Below, piece after piece: positions 44,734 to 54,030 of a DNA stretch of 64,000 bases. Below the pieces are notes generated by a model that did not search any database, was not told the DNA's origin, and worked only from the letters and a program-made list of their open reading frames with translations. Positions within the stretch are counted from its first letter, which is position 1. Every line of letters starts with the position of its first letter. Source of the stretch: Streptosporangium brasiliense (GTDB lineage: Bacteria; Actinomycetota; Actinomycetes; Streptosporangiales; Streptosporangiaceae); NCBI RefSeq assembly GCF_030811595.1, contig NZ_JAUSRB010000003.1, positions 27,924 through 91,923 on the forward strand, in the 5' to 3' direction. The translations under genes and the position numbers were made by a program.

Positions 44734-45839
44734 GTCGCCCGGTCAGGCCCCGTGGACGGAGCGGTCTGCAGCCCCGGCCCGGTCCGCATCCAGCCGCCCA
44801 CCCGCCGCGCCGCGGCCAGGCTCGCCCACGAGGTGAGCTCGACGAGCGCGCGGTCGTCGGGGTTGTCCCGCCGGAAGTCGTCGATGAGCGCCCGGTCGAC
44901 CTGGTAGGAGGCCATCGCCGTCAGCAGCGCCAGCCGGCCGGCCGGCCGCTGGGCGGGCGGCAGGGCGGAGACCGACTCGGAGACCCAGGCCCGGCTGAGC
45001 CCCGCCGGCCCGCCGTTCCACCCGGCCAGCTCGGCGGAGACCAGATCCCGGACCTCTTCCGGCACCGAACGCCGGCCGCCCCGCTCGATGGCGGCGCAGG
45101 CCCGGGCGAAGGCCTCGGCGATGTTGGCCGTGCCCTCCGCCCAGGACAGATCGGCCGGCAGCGGCGCGTCCGGCAGCAGGCCGAGGGACGCGCCGGGGGC
45201 GTGAGCCCTGCGGGCCGCCGGCCTCATGAACAGCCCCAGCAGCCGCATGAGGACCGGGCGGATCCCGGCGGGCACCTCCGGCGGCACCGGGGACTCGTCC
45301 AGGAACACGTTGACCATACGGTTGAAGTACTGGAAGGTGACCGCCACCCCGACCAGCTCCGGAGCCTGCTCCGCCGGTGACGGCAGCTCGTGCCGGGCGG
45401 CCGTCTCCCGCCTGTCGCTGGCCCGCGCCCACGCGGCGATCCGGCGCACGCCGGGGTCGGTGATCTCCTCGATGCGGTCAGCGGCGATCTCGGCGGCGTA
45501 CTGCCCCTGCACGAGGCTGTGCAGCGTCGCGCTGTGCACGTCCACGCAGTAAGGGCAGCTGTTGCCCATCGACACCGCGGCGGCCACCGCCTCCTTGATC
45601 GCCCTGCTGACCGTCCCCTGGGCCAGGAGCGACTCCCGCAGCATCAGCCAGCAGGCCGCCAGGGGTTCCGGAGCGGGCGAGTGCAGGATCACCGGCGGCG
45701 CCAGCATGCCGAAGTCCCGTTCGACCTGCCCGTAGACTCTCCCGACGAGATCCAGCGCGGCGCCTGGTCTGACCGCGGAGACGTGGCGGATCTGGGACAG
45801 CGCGCTCCGCCGTGCCACGGGGGTGAGGATCCTGCTCAT
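44730..45839 (-). CDS. AhpD-like/carboxymuconolactone decarboxylase-family protein
   Basis: A 369-residue helical protein. SMGNSCPYCVDVHSATLHS contains the CxxC-x3-H redox motif of the AhpD-like superfamily, placed in the first third; a second, more divergent half extends the usual length of about 170-200 residues, suggesting an internal duplication without a second CxxC. AhpD proteins act as thiol peroxidase partners; others are decarboxylases. It is coupled to the exporter downstream and follows the GMC oxidoreductase by 15 bp. Removal of peroxide made by the GMC oxidase is an attractive but unproven role. Confidence 0.78.
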   Translation of the reverse strand: MSRILTPVARRSALSQIRHVSAVRPGAALDLVGRVYGQVERDFGMLAPPVILHSPAPEPLAACWLMLRESLLAQGTVSRAIKEAVAAAVSMGNSCPYCVDVHSATLHSLVQGQYAAEIAADRIEEITDPGVRRIAAWARASDRRETAARHELPSPAEQAPELVGVAVTFQYFNRMVNVFLDESPVPPEVPAGIRPVLMRLLGLFMRPAARRAHAPGASLGLLPDAPLPADLSWAEGTANIAEAFARACAAIERGGRRSVPEEVRDLVSAELAGWNGGPAGLSRAWVSESVSALPPAQRPAGRLALLTAMASYQVDRALIDDFRRDNPDDRALVELTSWASLAAARRVGGWMRTGPGLQTAPSTGPDRAT

Positions 45840-45854
45840 CGCTCGCTCCTGTCC

Positions 45855-47510
45855 TCAGCGGTGCAGCAGAGTGGGCAGCAGCGGTGCCACTCCGCTCCGC
45901 CCGCTGGTGGCGCCGTCCGGCGACGGCGCGCCGTAGGTGACCTGCACGCCCCGCTGCTGCGCGGCCTGCACGATGCCCGGCACGGCGCGCTCGGCGAGCG
46001 CGGCGATGGTCATCGCGGGGTTGACCGTCAGCGCCCCCGGTACGGCGGAGCCGTCGGTGACGAAGATGCCGGGATGGCCCCGCAGCTCGTTACGGTCGTC
46101 GAGCGCCGAGGTGCCCGGGTCGTCGCCGATGCGGCAGGAGGCCAGCGGGTGCACGGTGTAGGCGCCGACCACGTCGTTGGTCCACGGCGCCACCTTGGCC
46201 AGCCCGTCGCGCTCCACGATGTCCTTCACCTCGGCGTCCGCCTGGGCCCAGCCGCGCAGCGTGTTCGGGGTCGGGTCGTAGCGGAGCCGGCCGACACCGA
46301 GCATCTGCTGCGAGAGCCGGTCGGCGTTGCCGGTGGCCGGGGGTGGCCCGAAGACCCCCTCGTTGTCGTCCTCCGTCATCTGGAAGATGATCAGCCAGGA
46401 GCGCCAGCGCTTGAGGAGCTCCTTCTTCTCCAGGCCGAACCAGCTCGGGCCGACCGCGCCGGGCACCTGCGCGAGGATGGTGCCCAGACCGGGTGGGAAG
46501 TAGAGCTGCTCCAGCGAGAAGCGGGAGTACTCCGGCAGCGAGCCGTCGAGGCGGTCCCAGCTCGCGACGGTCGGCCCCTTGCCGATCTGGTTGGCCTCGT
46601 AGGCCAGGCCATCGCCCCGGGTCAGGCCGAGGACATCGCGCACCCGGTCCTCGTCGAAGACGACGGTGTTGAGCCGCTCGCCGTTGCCCGAGAAATATCT
46701 GCCCACGGCGTGCGGCATCGTGCCGAGCGTCGCCTCGCTGCGTTGCAGGATGACGGGGGTGGCACCGGCACCGGCCGCAAGCACGATGATCTTGGCGTCG
46801 ATCGTCCCGCTGCCGGCCTGGACCCGGTAGTCCTCGTCGTCGACGACGTTGTAGTGCACCCGGTAGTCGCCGTCGTCGGTCTTGGAGATTTTCTGCACCT
46901 CGTGCAGCGGCCGGATCTCGGCGCCGTGCGCGAGTGCCGCAGGCAGGTAGTTGAACAGCAGGGAACGCTTGGCGTCGAAGCGGCAGCCGGCCATCATCCA
47001 GTTGCAGTTGGTGCACTTGCTGTTGTCGATGGCGGCCGGCAGCGGGTTGGCCGTGCGGCCCGCGTGGTTGCACGCCGCCGCCCACAGCCCCCCTGCGTAG
47101 GTGGCGTCGCTCCAGTCCTGCTTGGTGACCGGGATCGCCTCCTCCACCCGGTCGTACCACGGCTCCAGGGTGTCGCGGCTGACGGCCGACGGCCACATCC
47201 GCCTGCCGATGCTGCCACGGCGTTCGAAGACGAAGCGCGGCGCGCGGGGCATCGCGGCGAAGTACACGACGCTGCCGCCGCCCACGCAGTTTCCGCCCAG
47301 CAGGCTCATGCCGTCGCCCACGACGAAGTCGAACGCCCGCGTGTAGGACGATCCGAGTTTGTAGTCGTGCTCGAAGTCGTTTCCGCTCAGCCACGGCCCG
47401 CGCTCGAGCACCACCACCCGCGCGCCGCCGGCCGCGAGGTGATAGGCCGCGATCGCGCCGCCGAAGCCGCTGCCGACCACGAGGACGTCGGTGCGTTCGG
47501 TGCTGGTCAT
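45855..47510 (-). CDS. GMC-family FAD oxidoreductase
   Basis: A 551-residue glucose-methanol-choline family flavoenzyme of the cholesterol-oxidase-like branch. VLVVGSGFGGAIAAYHLAAGG binds FAD, GDGMSLLGGNCVGGGSVVYFAAM is the GMC signature loop, CTNCNWMMAGCRFDAKRS is a cysteine-containing segment usual in this branch, and the C-terminal VHPLASCRIGDDPG and VNPAMTIAALAERAV close the FAD site. It oxidises an alcohol to a ketone or aldehyde. It overlaps the small partner gene by 4 bp (ATGA), indicating a complex or ordered translation. Substrate unknown. Confidence 0.88.
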   Translation of the reverse strand: MTSTERTDVLVVGSGFGGAIAAYHLAAGGARVVVLERGPWLSGNDFEHDYKLGSSYTRAFDFVVGDGMSLLGGNCVGGGSVVYFAAMPRAPRFVFERRGSIGRRMWPSAVSRDTLEPWYDRVEEAIPVTKQDWSDATYAGGLWAAACNHAGRTANPLPAAIDNSKCTNCNWMMAGCRFDAKRSLLFNYLPAALAHGAEIRPLHEVQKISKTDDGDYRVHYNVVDDEDYRVQAGSGTIDAKIIVLAAGAGATPVILQRSEATLGTMPHAVGRYFSGNGERLNTVVFDEDRVRDVLGLTRGDGLAYEANQIGKGPTVASWDRLDGSLPEYSRFSLEQLYFPPGLGTILAQVPGAVGPSWFGLEKKELLKRWRSWLIIFQMTEDDNEGVFGPPPATGNADRLSQQMLGVGRLRYDPTPNTLRGWAQADAEVKDIVERDGLAKVAPWTNDVVGAYTVHPLASCRIGDDPGTSALDDRNELRGHPGIFVTDGSAVPGALTVNPAMTIAALAERAVPGIVQAAQQRGVQVTYGAPSPDGATSGRSGVAPLLPTLLHR

Positions 47511-48076
47511 GCGGGGCTCCCTGAAGGGGTCGTGTCCGGGTGCGGGCTGGCCAGCTGGCGGCCGTAGGAGTATTCGGGGAAGCGCCACAGACCGTCGGGG
47601 TCGGGCGGGGTGATGCCCATCGCGGTCAGGCCGGGATGCCCCGCCGCGAGCGCGTCGGCGGTGTGCATGTGAGCCGCGGAGTCGAAGGCCATGTTGCTGA
47701 ACAGGGCGAGACTGACCCAGAACGGCTTCTCCGGGTGGCCGGGCGAGGTCAGCCGCTGCACCAGGGCGGTGCGGTGCTGGAAGGCCAGCGCGACGAAGGG
47801 CGGCACCGACTCGTCGAGAACCAGCCTGTACCCGGCCGCGTACTCCCGCGCATGGTCGTTCAGCAGGCGGGCGAAGTCGTCCAGTCCGCTGCTCAGCCCG
47901 GTCGCGTCCCACTCCAGCAGCTCGATGGCGCCGGCCGCCACCGCGCCGCCGCCGGCGCTGACGCCCGCGATGGCTCTGTCGTCAGGCGATCTCTTCTCAC
48001 CCGGGATGATCGTGTCCGCGAACGCCTCGAGTGTCATCGTCCTGGCCTGCTCTGCGTCCGATGTTGGCGATGGCAT
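47507..48076 (-). CDS. Small partner of GMC oxidoreductase (gluconate-dehydrogenase-subunit-3-like)
   Basis: A 189-residue protein beginning MPSPTSDAEQARTMTLEAFADTIIPGEK. The TLEAFADTIIPG start resembles small subunits (gluconate 2-dehydrogenase subunit 3 type and DUF5987-like proteins) encoded just before GMC oxidoreductases. WRFPEYSYGRQLA near the end is also typical. No Tat signal is present, so the pair probably works in the cytoplasm. ATG 48076 follows GCGAGGAA and the gene overlaps the GMC start by 4 bp. Function inferred from gene pairing. Confidence 0.72.
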   Translation of the reverse strand: MPSPTSDAEQARTMTLEAFADTIIPGEKRSPDDRAIAGVSAGGGAVAAGAIELLEWDATGLSSGLDDFARLLNDHAREYAAGYRLVLDESVPPFVALAFQHRTALVQRLTSPGHPEKPFWVSLALFSNMAFDSAAHMHTADALAAGHPGLTAMGITPPDPDGLWRFPEYSYGRQLASPHPDTTPSGSPA

Positions 48077-48113
48077 AGGCGTTTCCTCGCGTCTCATTCG
48101 GCTCCGATCCGCT

Positions 48114-48656
48114 TCATCGTCCGGGCGCCCTCGCGCCCGGTGCATCTTCTGGATTGCCGTCCGCCCCGGCCTGCAGCGCCAGGCGGAGAGTGGCCAGCGC
48201 GCGGACGGTCTGGCTGCGCACCGTCGAACACCGGCTGCCCATGGCCCGCGCCGTCTCCTCGACACTGCGGTCCTCCCAGTAGCGCATGACGACGGTGGCC
48301 CGCTGCCGGGGCGCGAGGTCGGCGAGTGCTCTCATCAGCAGGAGACGGTCGCCGAGGAAGGCGTACGGATCAGGTGTGGAGTCGGGCTCGGGCGGCAGGT
48401 CGTGAAGGATCTCGTGGGACCAGCGATAGGACCTGCGATCGCTGATGATCAGCCGGGTCATGATCACCCGTGCGTAGCCGGCGAGTTTGTCACGGTCTTT
48501 CAGGGTGTCCCAGCGCAGGTGGAGCGCGATCAGCGTCCGCTGGACGAGGTCGTCGGCCTCGTACCAGTCGGCGGAGAGGAGGAACGCCATCCGCCGCAGC
48601 GCGGGTCTGGCCTCCTTGACGTAGCGCGAGAACTCGTCATCGCGAGCCTCCGCCAT
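48114..48656 (-). CDS. SigE-type ECF RNA polymerase sigma factor
   Basis: A 180-residue sigma factor. Region 2 is DEFSRYVKEARPALRRMAFLLSAD with EADDLVQRTLIALHLRWD, and region 4 is APRQRATVVMRYWEDRSVEETARAM with a helix-turn-helix ending STVRSQTVRALATLR. It belongs to the actinobacterial SigE/ECF group without a linked anti-sigma gene here. The ATG at 48656 starts the conserved domain (48671 is also possible). A near-perfect shared motif lies inside its 3' end (48142-48157). It is the only specific transcription regulator in the cluster part of this window. Confidence 0.85.
   Translation of the reverse strand: MAEARDDEFSRYVKEARPALRRMAFLLSADWYEADDLVQRTLIALHLRWDTLKDRDKLAGYARVIMTRLIISDRRSYRWSHEILHDLPPEPDSTPDPYAFLGDRLLLMRALADLAPRQRATVVMRYWEDRSVEETARAMGSRCSTVRSQTVRALATLRLALQAGADGNPEDAPGARAPGR
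48142..48157 (-). promoter_or_regulatory. Shared 16-bp motif inside sigma gene
   Basis: GCAATCCAGAAGATGC on the minus strand, 15 of 16 matches. It overlaps the last codons of the sigma gene and is 66 bp upstream of the small partner/GMC operon start. Confidence 0.6.
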
Positions 48657-49172
48657 CTGCTCACACCCCATCACGGTGAACGGATCCCGGCGCCAGGCGG
48701 GAGATCCTGAAAAACGACGCACAGCGTCGCCGAATTTGATAGGTATTAGGTCGGTATCATCAGAATTCGACGCGCTCCCCCGTAGCGGCAACCCCTATCC
48801 CGCCCCTACCTGCCCCCTCGCACGGCATTGCAGGAGCCCGGAAAAACATTCAGCGCGGTCCGCCCACCACGGGCTCCGCGCGTTTCACATCACCGATATT
48901 CGAAACCGTCGGCATATCACTTGAAAAATAAAATTCACTCACAACGAGTGATAATTCGACATGTCCTGGTCACTTCATAAATCCACCCGCGGTGCAGCGT
49001 CGTGCGTGTCTCACCGCGTGTGACGTCCAGGAGGCCGGCGACCGGCGACTGAGCCGCCGCCGGCCGTGCAGCGGTGAACCCCGGCCCGGCCCGACGACCT
49101 CTCACAGCGCCGATGGACCGGGACCGAGGCCGGTGGTGAGGCCCGTGACTGACGGACCCGGTGAAGAACCCG
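48657..49172. other. Intergenic region, lower GC
   Basis: This stretch of 516 bases is upstream of the sigma gene and downstream of the antiporter. An AT-rich patch near 48900-48980 contains CACTC...GAGTG self-complementarity and probably holds promoters. No gene was seen. Confidence 0.45.
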
Positions 49173-50522
49173 TCAGGGGATGGGATTGGAATCGCTCGTG
49201 GCGCCCTGCCTCTCCCAGGCCGCGTGCTCGTTCTCACGGATCTTCTCCTCGACCCGCTGCTCGACCCGGGACATGGCGATCCGCAGGATCGGCGGGGCCA
49301 TGAGCGACGTCACGATCGCCACCAGGATGACGATCGTGTAAGCCTCCAGGCTCAGGATGCCCAGGCGCAGGCCGACCATCGCGACGACGACCTCGATGAC
49401 GCCGCGGGCGTTCAGCCCCGCACCCAGGGCCAGCGCCTCCCACTTGTTCAGCCTGCTCAGCCGGGCTCCGGCATAGGCGCCGAGGAACTTGCCGACGATC
49501 GCGATGGCCAGTACGGCGAGCCCGGAAAGGAGGACCTCCGGCCTGGCCAGCGCGGTCAGGTCCATCCGCAGACCGGCGGTGGCGAAGAAGATCGGTGCGA
49601 AGACGGAGAGCACGACCGTGCGGAGCGGGGCGAGCTTGGCCGGGTCGACCCGGCCCGCGGAGCCGATGAGGATGCCCATGACGAAGGCGCCGAAGACGGC
49701 CTCCAGCCCCAGGGCGTGAGTGCCGGCGGAGGCCAGCAGGAGCAGCACGGCGGCGGTGGCGACGGTGGGTCCCGGATCCTCAGAACGCCCGCTCAACCGC
49801 AGCACGCCGCGGACCAGCGGGCGGCCGATGGTGAGCGCGAAGACGATGATCGCAACGAGGTAGACCAGCGAGGTCAAGACCGTTGCCGCGGTGAGGGACT
49901 TGACGGCCATGGCCGAGACGATCGAGAGCACGAACCAGCCGAAGGCGTCGTCGATCATGCCCGCGGTCAGCGTGAGCTGCCCGACGTTGCGGTGCAGCAG
50001 CTTCATGTCCATCAACGTCTTGGCGATGACCGGGATGGCGCTGACGCACATCGCCACCCCAAGAAAGAGCGCGAAGACCGTGACGTCGGTGCCCTCGGGG
50101 ATCAGCGAATCGGGCAGCAGGAAGGCCACCCCGATGCCGAGCCCGAGCGGCACCACCAGCCCGCCCAGACTGACCCCGGCCGCGGTCATGCCTCGCCGCC
50201 GCACCAGGCCCATGTCCATGTGGATGCCGGTGATGCCGACCAGCAGCAGCACGCCTATCTGGCCGATGGCGTCCAACAGGTGAAACTGTTCGGCCTGTGC
50301 CGGGAACAGCCAGGCCGACACCCCTGGCGCGACATGCGTCAGGAACGAGGGTCCCAGCACCACACCGACGAACAGCTCTCCGACGACGGCGGGCATGCCC
50401 AGCCGGACGGCCGACCGGCCGAGGACGTGAGCCAGCAGAAGCAGCAGGCCGATCTGCAACAGGAAGATCAGTAGATTGTGCGCCGCGATCGGCGCGATCG
50501 GCGAGTTCATCGAGACGAGCAC
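49173..50522 (-). CDS. CPA2-type Na+(K+)/H+ antiporter
   Basis: A 449-residue membrane protein with about 12-13 helices, of the cation:proton antiporter 2 family. LLLLAHVLGRSAVRLGMPAVVGELFVGVVLGPSFL is the typical first helices, and LTAGMIDDAFGWFVLS contains the ion-binding aspartates. The GTG at 50522 sits 7 bp after AAGGAG and fits better than the internal ATG at 50510. It may balance ions or export product; its place at the right cluster edge, with an exact motif copy upstream, suggests co-regulation. Confidence 0.88.
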   Translation of the reverse strand: MLVSMNSPIAPIAAHNLLIFLLQIGLLLLLAHVLGRSAVRLGMPAVVGELFVGVVLGPSFLTHVAPGVSAWLFPAQAEQFHLLDAIGQIGVLLLVGITGIHMDMGLVRRRGMTAAGVSLGGLVVPLGLGIGVAFLLPDSLIPEGTDVTVFALFLGVAMCVSAIPVIAKTLMDMKLLHRNVGQLTLTAGMIDDAFGWFVLSIVSAMAVKSLTAATVLTSLVYLVAIIVFALTIGRPLVRGVLRLSGRSEDPGPTVATAAVLLLLASAGTHALGLEAVFGAFVMGILIGSAGRVDPAKLAPLRTVVLSVFAPIFFATAGLRMDLTALARPEVLLSGLAVLAIAIVGKFLGAYAGARLSRLNKWEALALGAGLNARGVIEVVVAMVGLRLGILSLEAYTIVILVAIVTSLMAPPILRIAMSRVEQRVEEKIRENEHAAWERQGATSDSNPIP

Positions 50523-50848
50523 CGTTTTTCTCCTTCCGCCGGCACCGGGCCGGCCAAGATCCAGCGCGCCGTCGTGGCCGCGCTCCAACGGCCGGGCGGG
50601 GCGGTCCATCGCGCTGGCCGCCGGCCCGGACCCACAGCTGCCGACCGGTGCACGGAAGGCGGTGACCTGCTCGCGGCGGGCCAGGTCACGGGCGGCGAAC
50701 CGGTGAAGGCCGTGACGGGCGGCGCGGCCACGCGGCGGTCGGCGTGCACCCGGTCCAGGCCTCGGGGCCGCACCGGAACCGCGCCGCGCGGGGCGGCGAA
50801 CCCTTCCGGATCCGCCGACCGAGCCGGAATGCACGGCGTGGTCAAAAC

Positions 50849-50890
50849 AGCGGGACCGGCGCACATGAAAGCGGGACCGGCGCCCATGAA
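50849..50890. repeat. 21-bp tandem duplication
   Basis: Two adjacent 21-bp units beginning AGCGGGACCGGCGC differ at one base. No role evident. Confidence 0.8.
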
Positions 50891-51179
50891 CAGGCGCAGC
50901 CCGAGGACGGCCAATACGGTGAATCTCCCCGGACCGAATATCGCGGCGGGCCCGCAGACTTCAGCACTGGAACGGTCATGGCAACCCTTAACCGAGGGAA
51001 AGGACCTCGTAGTCACTGAACTCGCCCTGCCACGTCCTGCAATGCGGTGGCCGACGCGTCAGGTCACGACACCTGCATCCGTCCATGACCCGGGCGGCCG
51101 TAGCAGTGGCTGATCTCCGTCCGTGTGCGACACATGGCGTGGACTTTCACCACACATCATAAACAAGGTAATCCTCGTC

Positions 51180-51195
51180 GCATCTTCTGAATTGC
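51180..51195 (-). promoter_or_regulatory. Shared 16-bp motif, exact consensus, rightmost copy
   Basis: GCAATTCAGAAGATGC on the minus strand, identical to 38591-38606. It is about 660 bp upstream of the antiporter start and is the last copy before the replicon module. Confidence 0.6.
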
Positions 51196-51727
51196 GATGC
51201 GCTCTCCGGCACACAATTACACAGGATTCAGCCCTCCGGCGCCACCCCGTGACCCGATATCAGAACCGCACCCCGACCCCGTCCCAGCCGGGCCTGGCGG
51301 CGCAATCGCCGGGTGTCACCCGCCGGCCGGCAGGTGACACCCAAGGGCTGGCACACACCGCGCCTGACGGCGGAAGGACAGGGCCAGACAGCCCACGTCC
51401 ACCCGGTTGCGGTCGCGGCGCCCCCACCTCCGGCGCGCCATGTGAACAGGCAATCGTGTCCGCATACAGGAATAAACTGACAAATCTTCGGCCCCATACA
51501 ATCTATTCAACTCTGAGGATTCTCACACCATGAACACGGCGGTAACATGATTGAATCTTCGGCAGACGAGCCCGCGGTGATCGGCGTGGTGCCCGTCTGC
51601 TTCCCGGTGCAGAATCATTGAGTCCGCACGGCGGGCCGAGAGATTGAAGGGTGACAACACGGGTAACGACCCGTACACCCTCTGAACCGAAATATACCGA
51701 AGACATCCAGACCACTTGGAGCGGGGC

Positions 51728-52075
51728 GTGGCCAAGCAAATCATTGAGAAGGTCACCGACGACATCGACGGCACCGAGGGGGCGAGAAACGTCACCTTCG
51801 CCATCGACGGCGACCAGTATGAGATTGACTTGTCGGACAAGAACAGCGACGAACTGCGCAAGGCGCTTGCCCGGTTCATCAACGCCGCCCGGCCGGTGCG
51901 TCAGGAGAGAGCCCAGAGCCGCCGCCAGAGCGGCAACAGCAGCAACGGCGGTGGCAAGCCGAATCGGGACGCCTCCACCGCGATCAGAACGTGGGCGAAG
52001 GAGCAGGGGCTCACCGTCAGCGAGCGCGGACGGATCTCCGCCTCGATCCTGGAGAAATACAAGAACGCACACTGA
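51728..52075 (+). CDS. lsr2: Lsr2-family nucleoid-associated protein
   Basis: A 115-residue Lsr2 protein. AKQIIEKVTDDIDGTEGARNVTFAIDGDQYEIDL is the N-terminal dimerisation domain; after a basic, Ser/Asn-rich linker, the C-terminal domain ends IRTWAKEQGLTVSERGRISASILEKYKNAH with the DNA-binding SERGRI loop (RGR). It bridges and silences AT-rich DNA. The GTG at 51728 has GGAG 6 bp upstream. A dedicated copy between a biosynthetic cluster and a plasmid module, near an extremely AT-rich island, suggests silencing of transferred DNA or shaping of the replication region. Confidence 0.92.
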   Translation: MAKQIIEKVTDDIDGTEGARNVTFAIDGDQYEIDLSDKNSDELRKALARFINAARPVRQERAQSRRQSGNSSNGGGKPNRDASTAIRTWAKEQGLTVSERGRISASILEKYKNAH

Positions 52076-52721
52076 ATCCACGAGGGCCGCACTCTGCTCC
52101 TCGAGGGGATGACCCTGACGTGTGCACACGCGCCGCCGTCCCGGCCCGGGCCGCACCATGCAGGCCGGCGACCCTCAGCGATGCCGGGCCCATGCCTGCC
52201 CGCACCGCACCGGAGGCGACGGGCGCGGACAGCCGTCCGGCAAGATCCTGCTCAGTTCATGCCCGCCGTTCCGCCACTTCGGGGGATCGGCGGGCACCGG
52301 CCGGCCTGCCCGGACCCGGTCACACCGCCGTCTCAGCCGGCAGATCGGCACGGGCCGCCGGTCGGCGCGGACCAGCGCGGACCACCGAGGGCCTACGGCT
52401 GGCCGGGATCCTCACCGGGACCGCTCGGGCTCGGACCCTCCTGAGCGAGAGGCCGTCCGGATCACCCCTGGCCGATGTGACGCGGCCGGTGCCGCCGGGT
52501 ATGGGCCGCAGGCCGCAGACAGCGGCGTCCGCAGATGGGACAGGCCCGATGGATGATTCTCACCGGCACTCCTGAGGTCGTCGATAGACCATCATGATCC
52601 GGTACCGGGGAAACGACCACCTTCCAACGTGCTGAAACCGTGAGGTATCGGCAGGCCGGGCACGGGGCCACGGCCGCCGCTCCTGCCCGGCAGGCATCAC
52701 CTTGCTCTCCAGAGCGCCGCC
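52076..52721. other. Intergenic region, no gene seen
   Basis: This stretch of 646 bases lies between lsr2 and the ParB-like gene at 52722. Nothing could be supported in it. Confidence 0.45.
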
Positions 52722-53378
52722 CTATTCCTCTTCCCCGTCGGCCTCGGCGGCGGCCTGCCGCTTGGCCTTGCGCAGCGCCGCTCCCCGTTGCGCACCGACC
52801 GCGCTGGGGCCGGGGGGCAGCCGGTAGACCGTCGGGAACGGCTTCCCGTCGTTGAAGCGCCGCTCAAGGTCGAGCACCCAGTCGGCGATGCCGAATTCCA
52901 CCAGCTGCGCGAAGCTCGCCGGTCCGTCATAGTCCTCGCCCGCCACATAGGCCTTGGCCCCGGCGCCGTAGACGGCTGCCTTGGCACGTTCGAGCAGCCT
53001 GTTGGAGATCGTCACGGACGTGGGCTTCTTCCGCAGGCCGTCCTCGATCAGTTCCGCCCGGGCCGCGGCCCGTTCCTCAGCCGATATGCTCGCCACCGGC
53101 TCGGGCCTCCGGCGGGCCGACGGTTGCTTACCGGAAGCAGGTTTGTCCGCAGCAGGCTTGCCGGTGGATTTCCCGCCGGTGGCGGCCGGGGAAGCGCTGG
53201 TCTGCCTACGCGCGCGGGTGGTGCGCGGCTTGTCGGCCGGTGCCGTTGCCGCGGTCTCGGGCTCGCCCGGTCCGGCCCCCTCCTGGCCGGCGCGCTTGTT
53301 CCCGCGGGCTCTCGGCGCCCTTCGCGGACCGCCGGTAGGCGGGCTCACCGGATCCTTGCTGTCGCCGAGTTCAGGCAT
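52722..53378 (-). CDS. ParB-like ribbon-helix-helix DNA-binding protein
   Basis: A 218-residue protein. The first about 110 residues are disordered and rich in Pro, Ala, Arg and Lys. The folded part begins TSVTISNRLLERAKAAVYGAG and continues GPASFAQLVEFGIADWVLDLERRFNDGKPFP, a ribbon-helix-helix layout found in centromere-binding partition proteins of actinomycete plasmids. A basic tail follows. ATG 53378 has AGGA just upstream; starts at 53405 and 53393 are possible. It is encoded away from parA, separated by the AT-rich island, so it may be a second partition or copy-control protein. Confidence 0.65.
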   Translation of the reverse strand: MPELGDSKDPVSPPTGGPRRAPRARGNKRAGQEGAGPGEPETAATAPADKPRTTRARRQTSASPAATGGKSTGKPAADKPASGKQPSARRRPEPVASISAEERAAARAELIEDGLRKKPTSVTISNRLLERAKAAVYGAGAKAYVAGEDYDGPASFAQLVEFGIADWVLDLERRFNDGKPFPTVYRLPPGPSAVGAQRGAALRKAKRQAAAEADGEEE

Positions 53379-54030
53379 CACGGTCCTCGTCATCAGGGTC
53401 GGCATGGGCGACCGGTAGTTACATGCGATCAGGCGTTACCGGAGTGCACCGGTTGAGGTAGTCGCACTGAATCAATCTTCGCGCATCGCCCGGGTCTTTG
53501 CACTCACCGTCATACCGGTCGGCCCCCTTCTGCCGCCCTCAGAAAGCCAGAGCCCTGGCGAGAGTCGTCAGGAGACCTCTGCCTGGCGGGTCCCATCGCT
53601 TGGGACGGCCTCTCCTCCATGGGCCACCGTGTCCTCCGTGAGTCGCCGTGCGCCGGCCGATTTCACCGCGTCGAGCCGCTGAACGAGGACGGCCGGAGCG
53701 GGGACCGGCCATGCGGAGACGCCGCACGACCCTTGCAGGCAAGGAGGATGGCCAGACCTGCTGGTCCCGTACTGAGCATGGTCGATGCGCGAAGTGGAGC
53801 AGCCTCTCCATATCAATACGTCCTGCGGACAGAATCTTCGTGACTCCATCTTGTGCAGGAGCTTTATAGCGAAGAGCAATGTGACTCAGCTCATCGTTGA
53901 GTTGGGCATGGAGCTTGCTGGAGTGAAGATTAACGACGCATGAAGAGCGATCGAGAGTGTCGATGCAGCGCTTCAAGCAGCGTTTGCCCAGGTCAGCACA
54001 GGTAATAGGTGTTGAAGTAGGCACAACAAG
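53379..54030. other. Intergenic region, no supported gene
   Basis: This stretch of 652 bases has an open frame on the minus strand (53539-54024), but its product is Arg-rich and unlike any family. GC content falls steadily towards the AT-rich island. Confidence 0.4.

Larger units (their letters stand above)
50523..51727. other. Long intergenic region at the cluster boundary
   Basis: This stretch of 1205 bases lies between the antiporter and lsr2. It contains a 21-bp tandem duplication (50849-50890) and the rightmost exact motif at 51180-51195. GC content falls towards lsr2. Open frames here are low-complexity; no supported gene was seen. Confidence 0.5.

Noticed and set aside
50507..51016. 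169-residue minus-strand frame upstream of the antiporter
   Set aside because: It overlaps the antiporter leader, is Pro/Arg/Ala-rich and has no family resemblance.
53539..54024. 161-residue minus-strand frame before the AT-rich island
   Set aside because: Low-complexity basic product, no recognisable domain and no convincing ribosome binding site.
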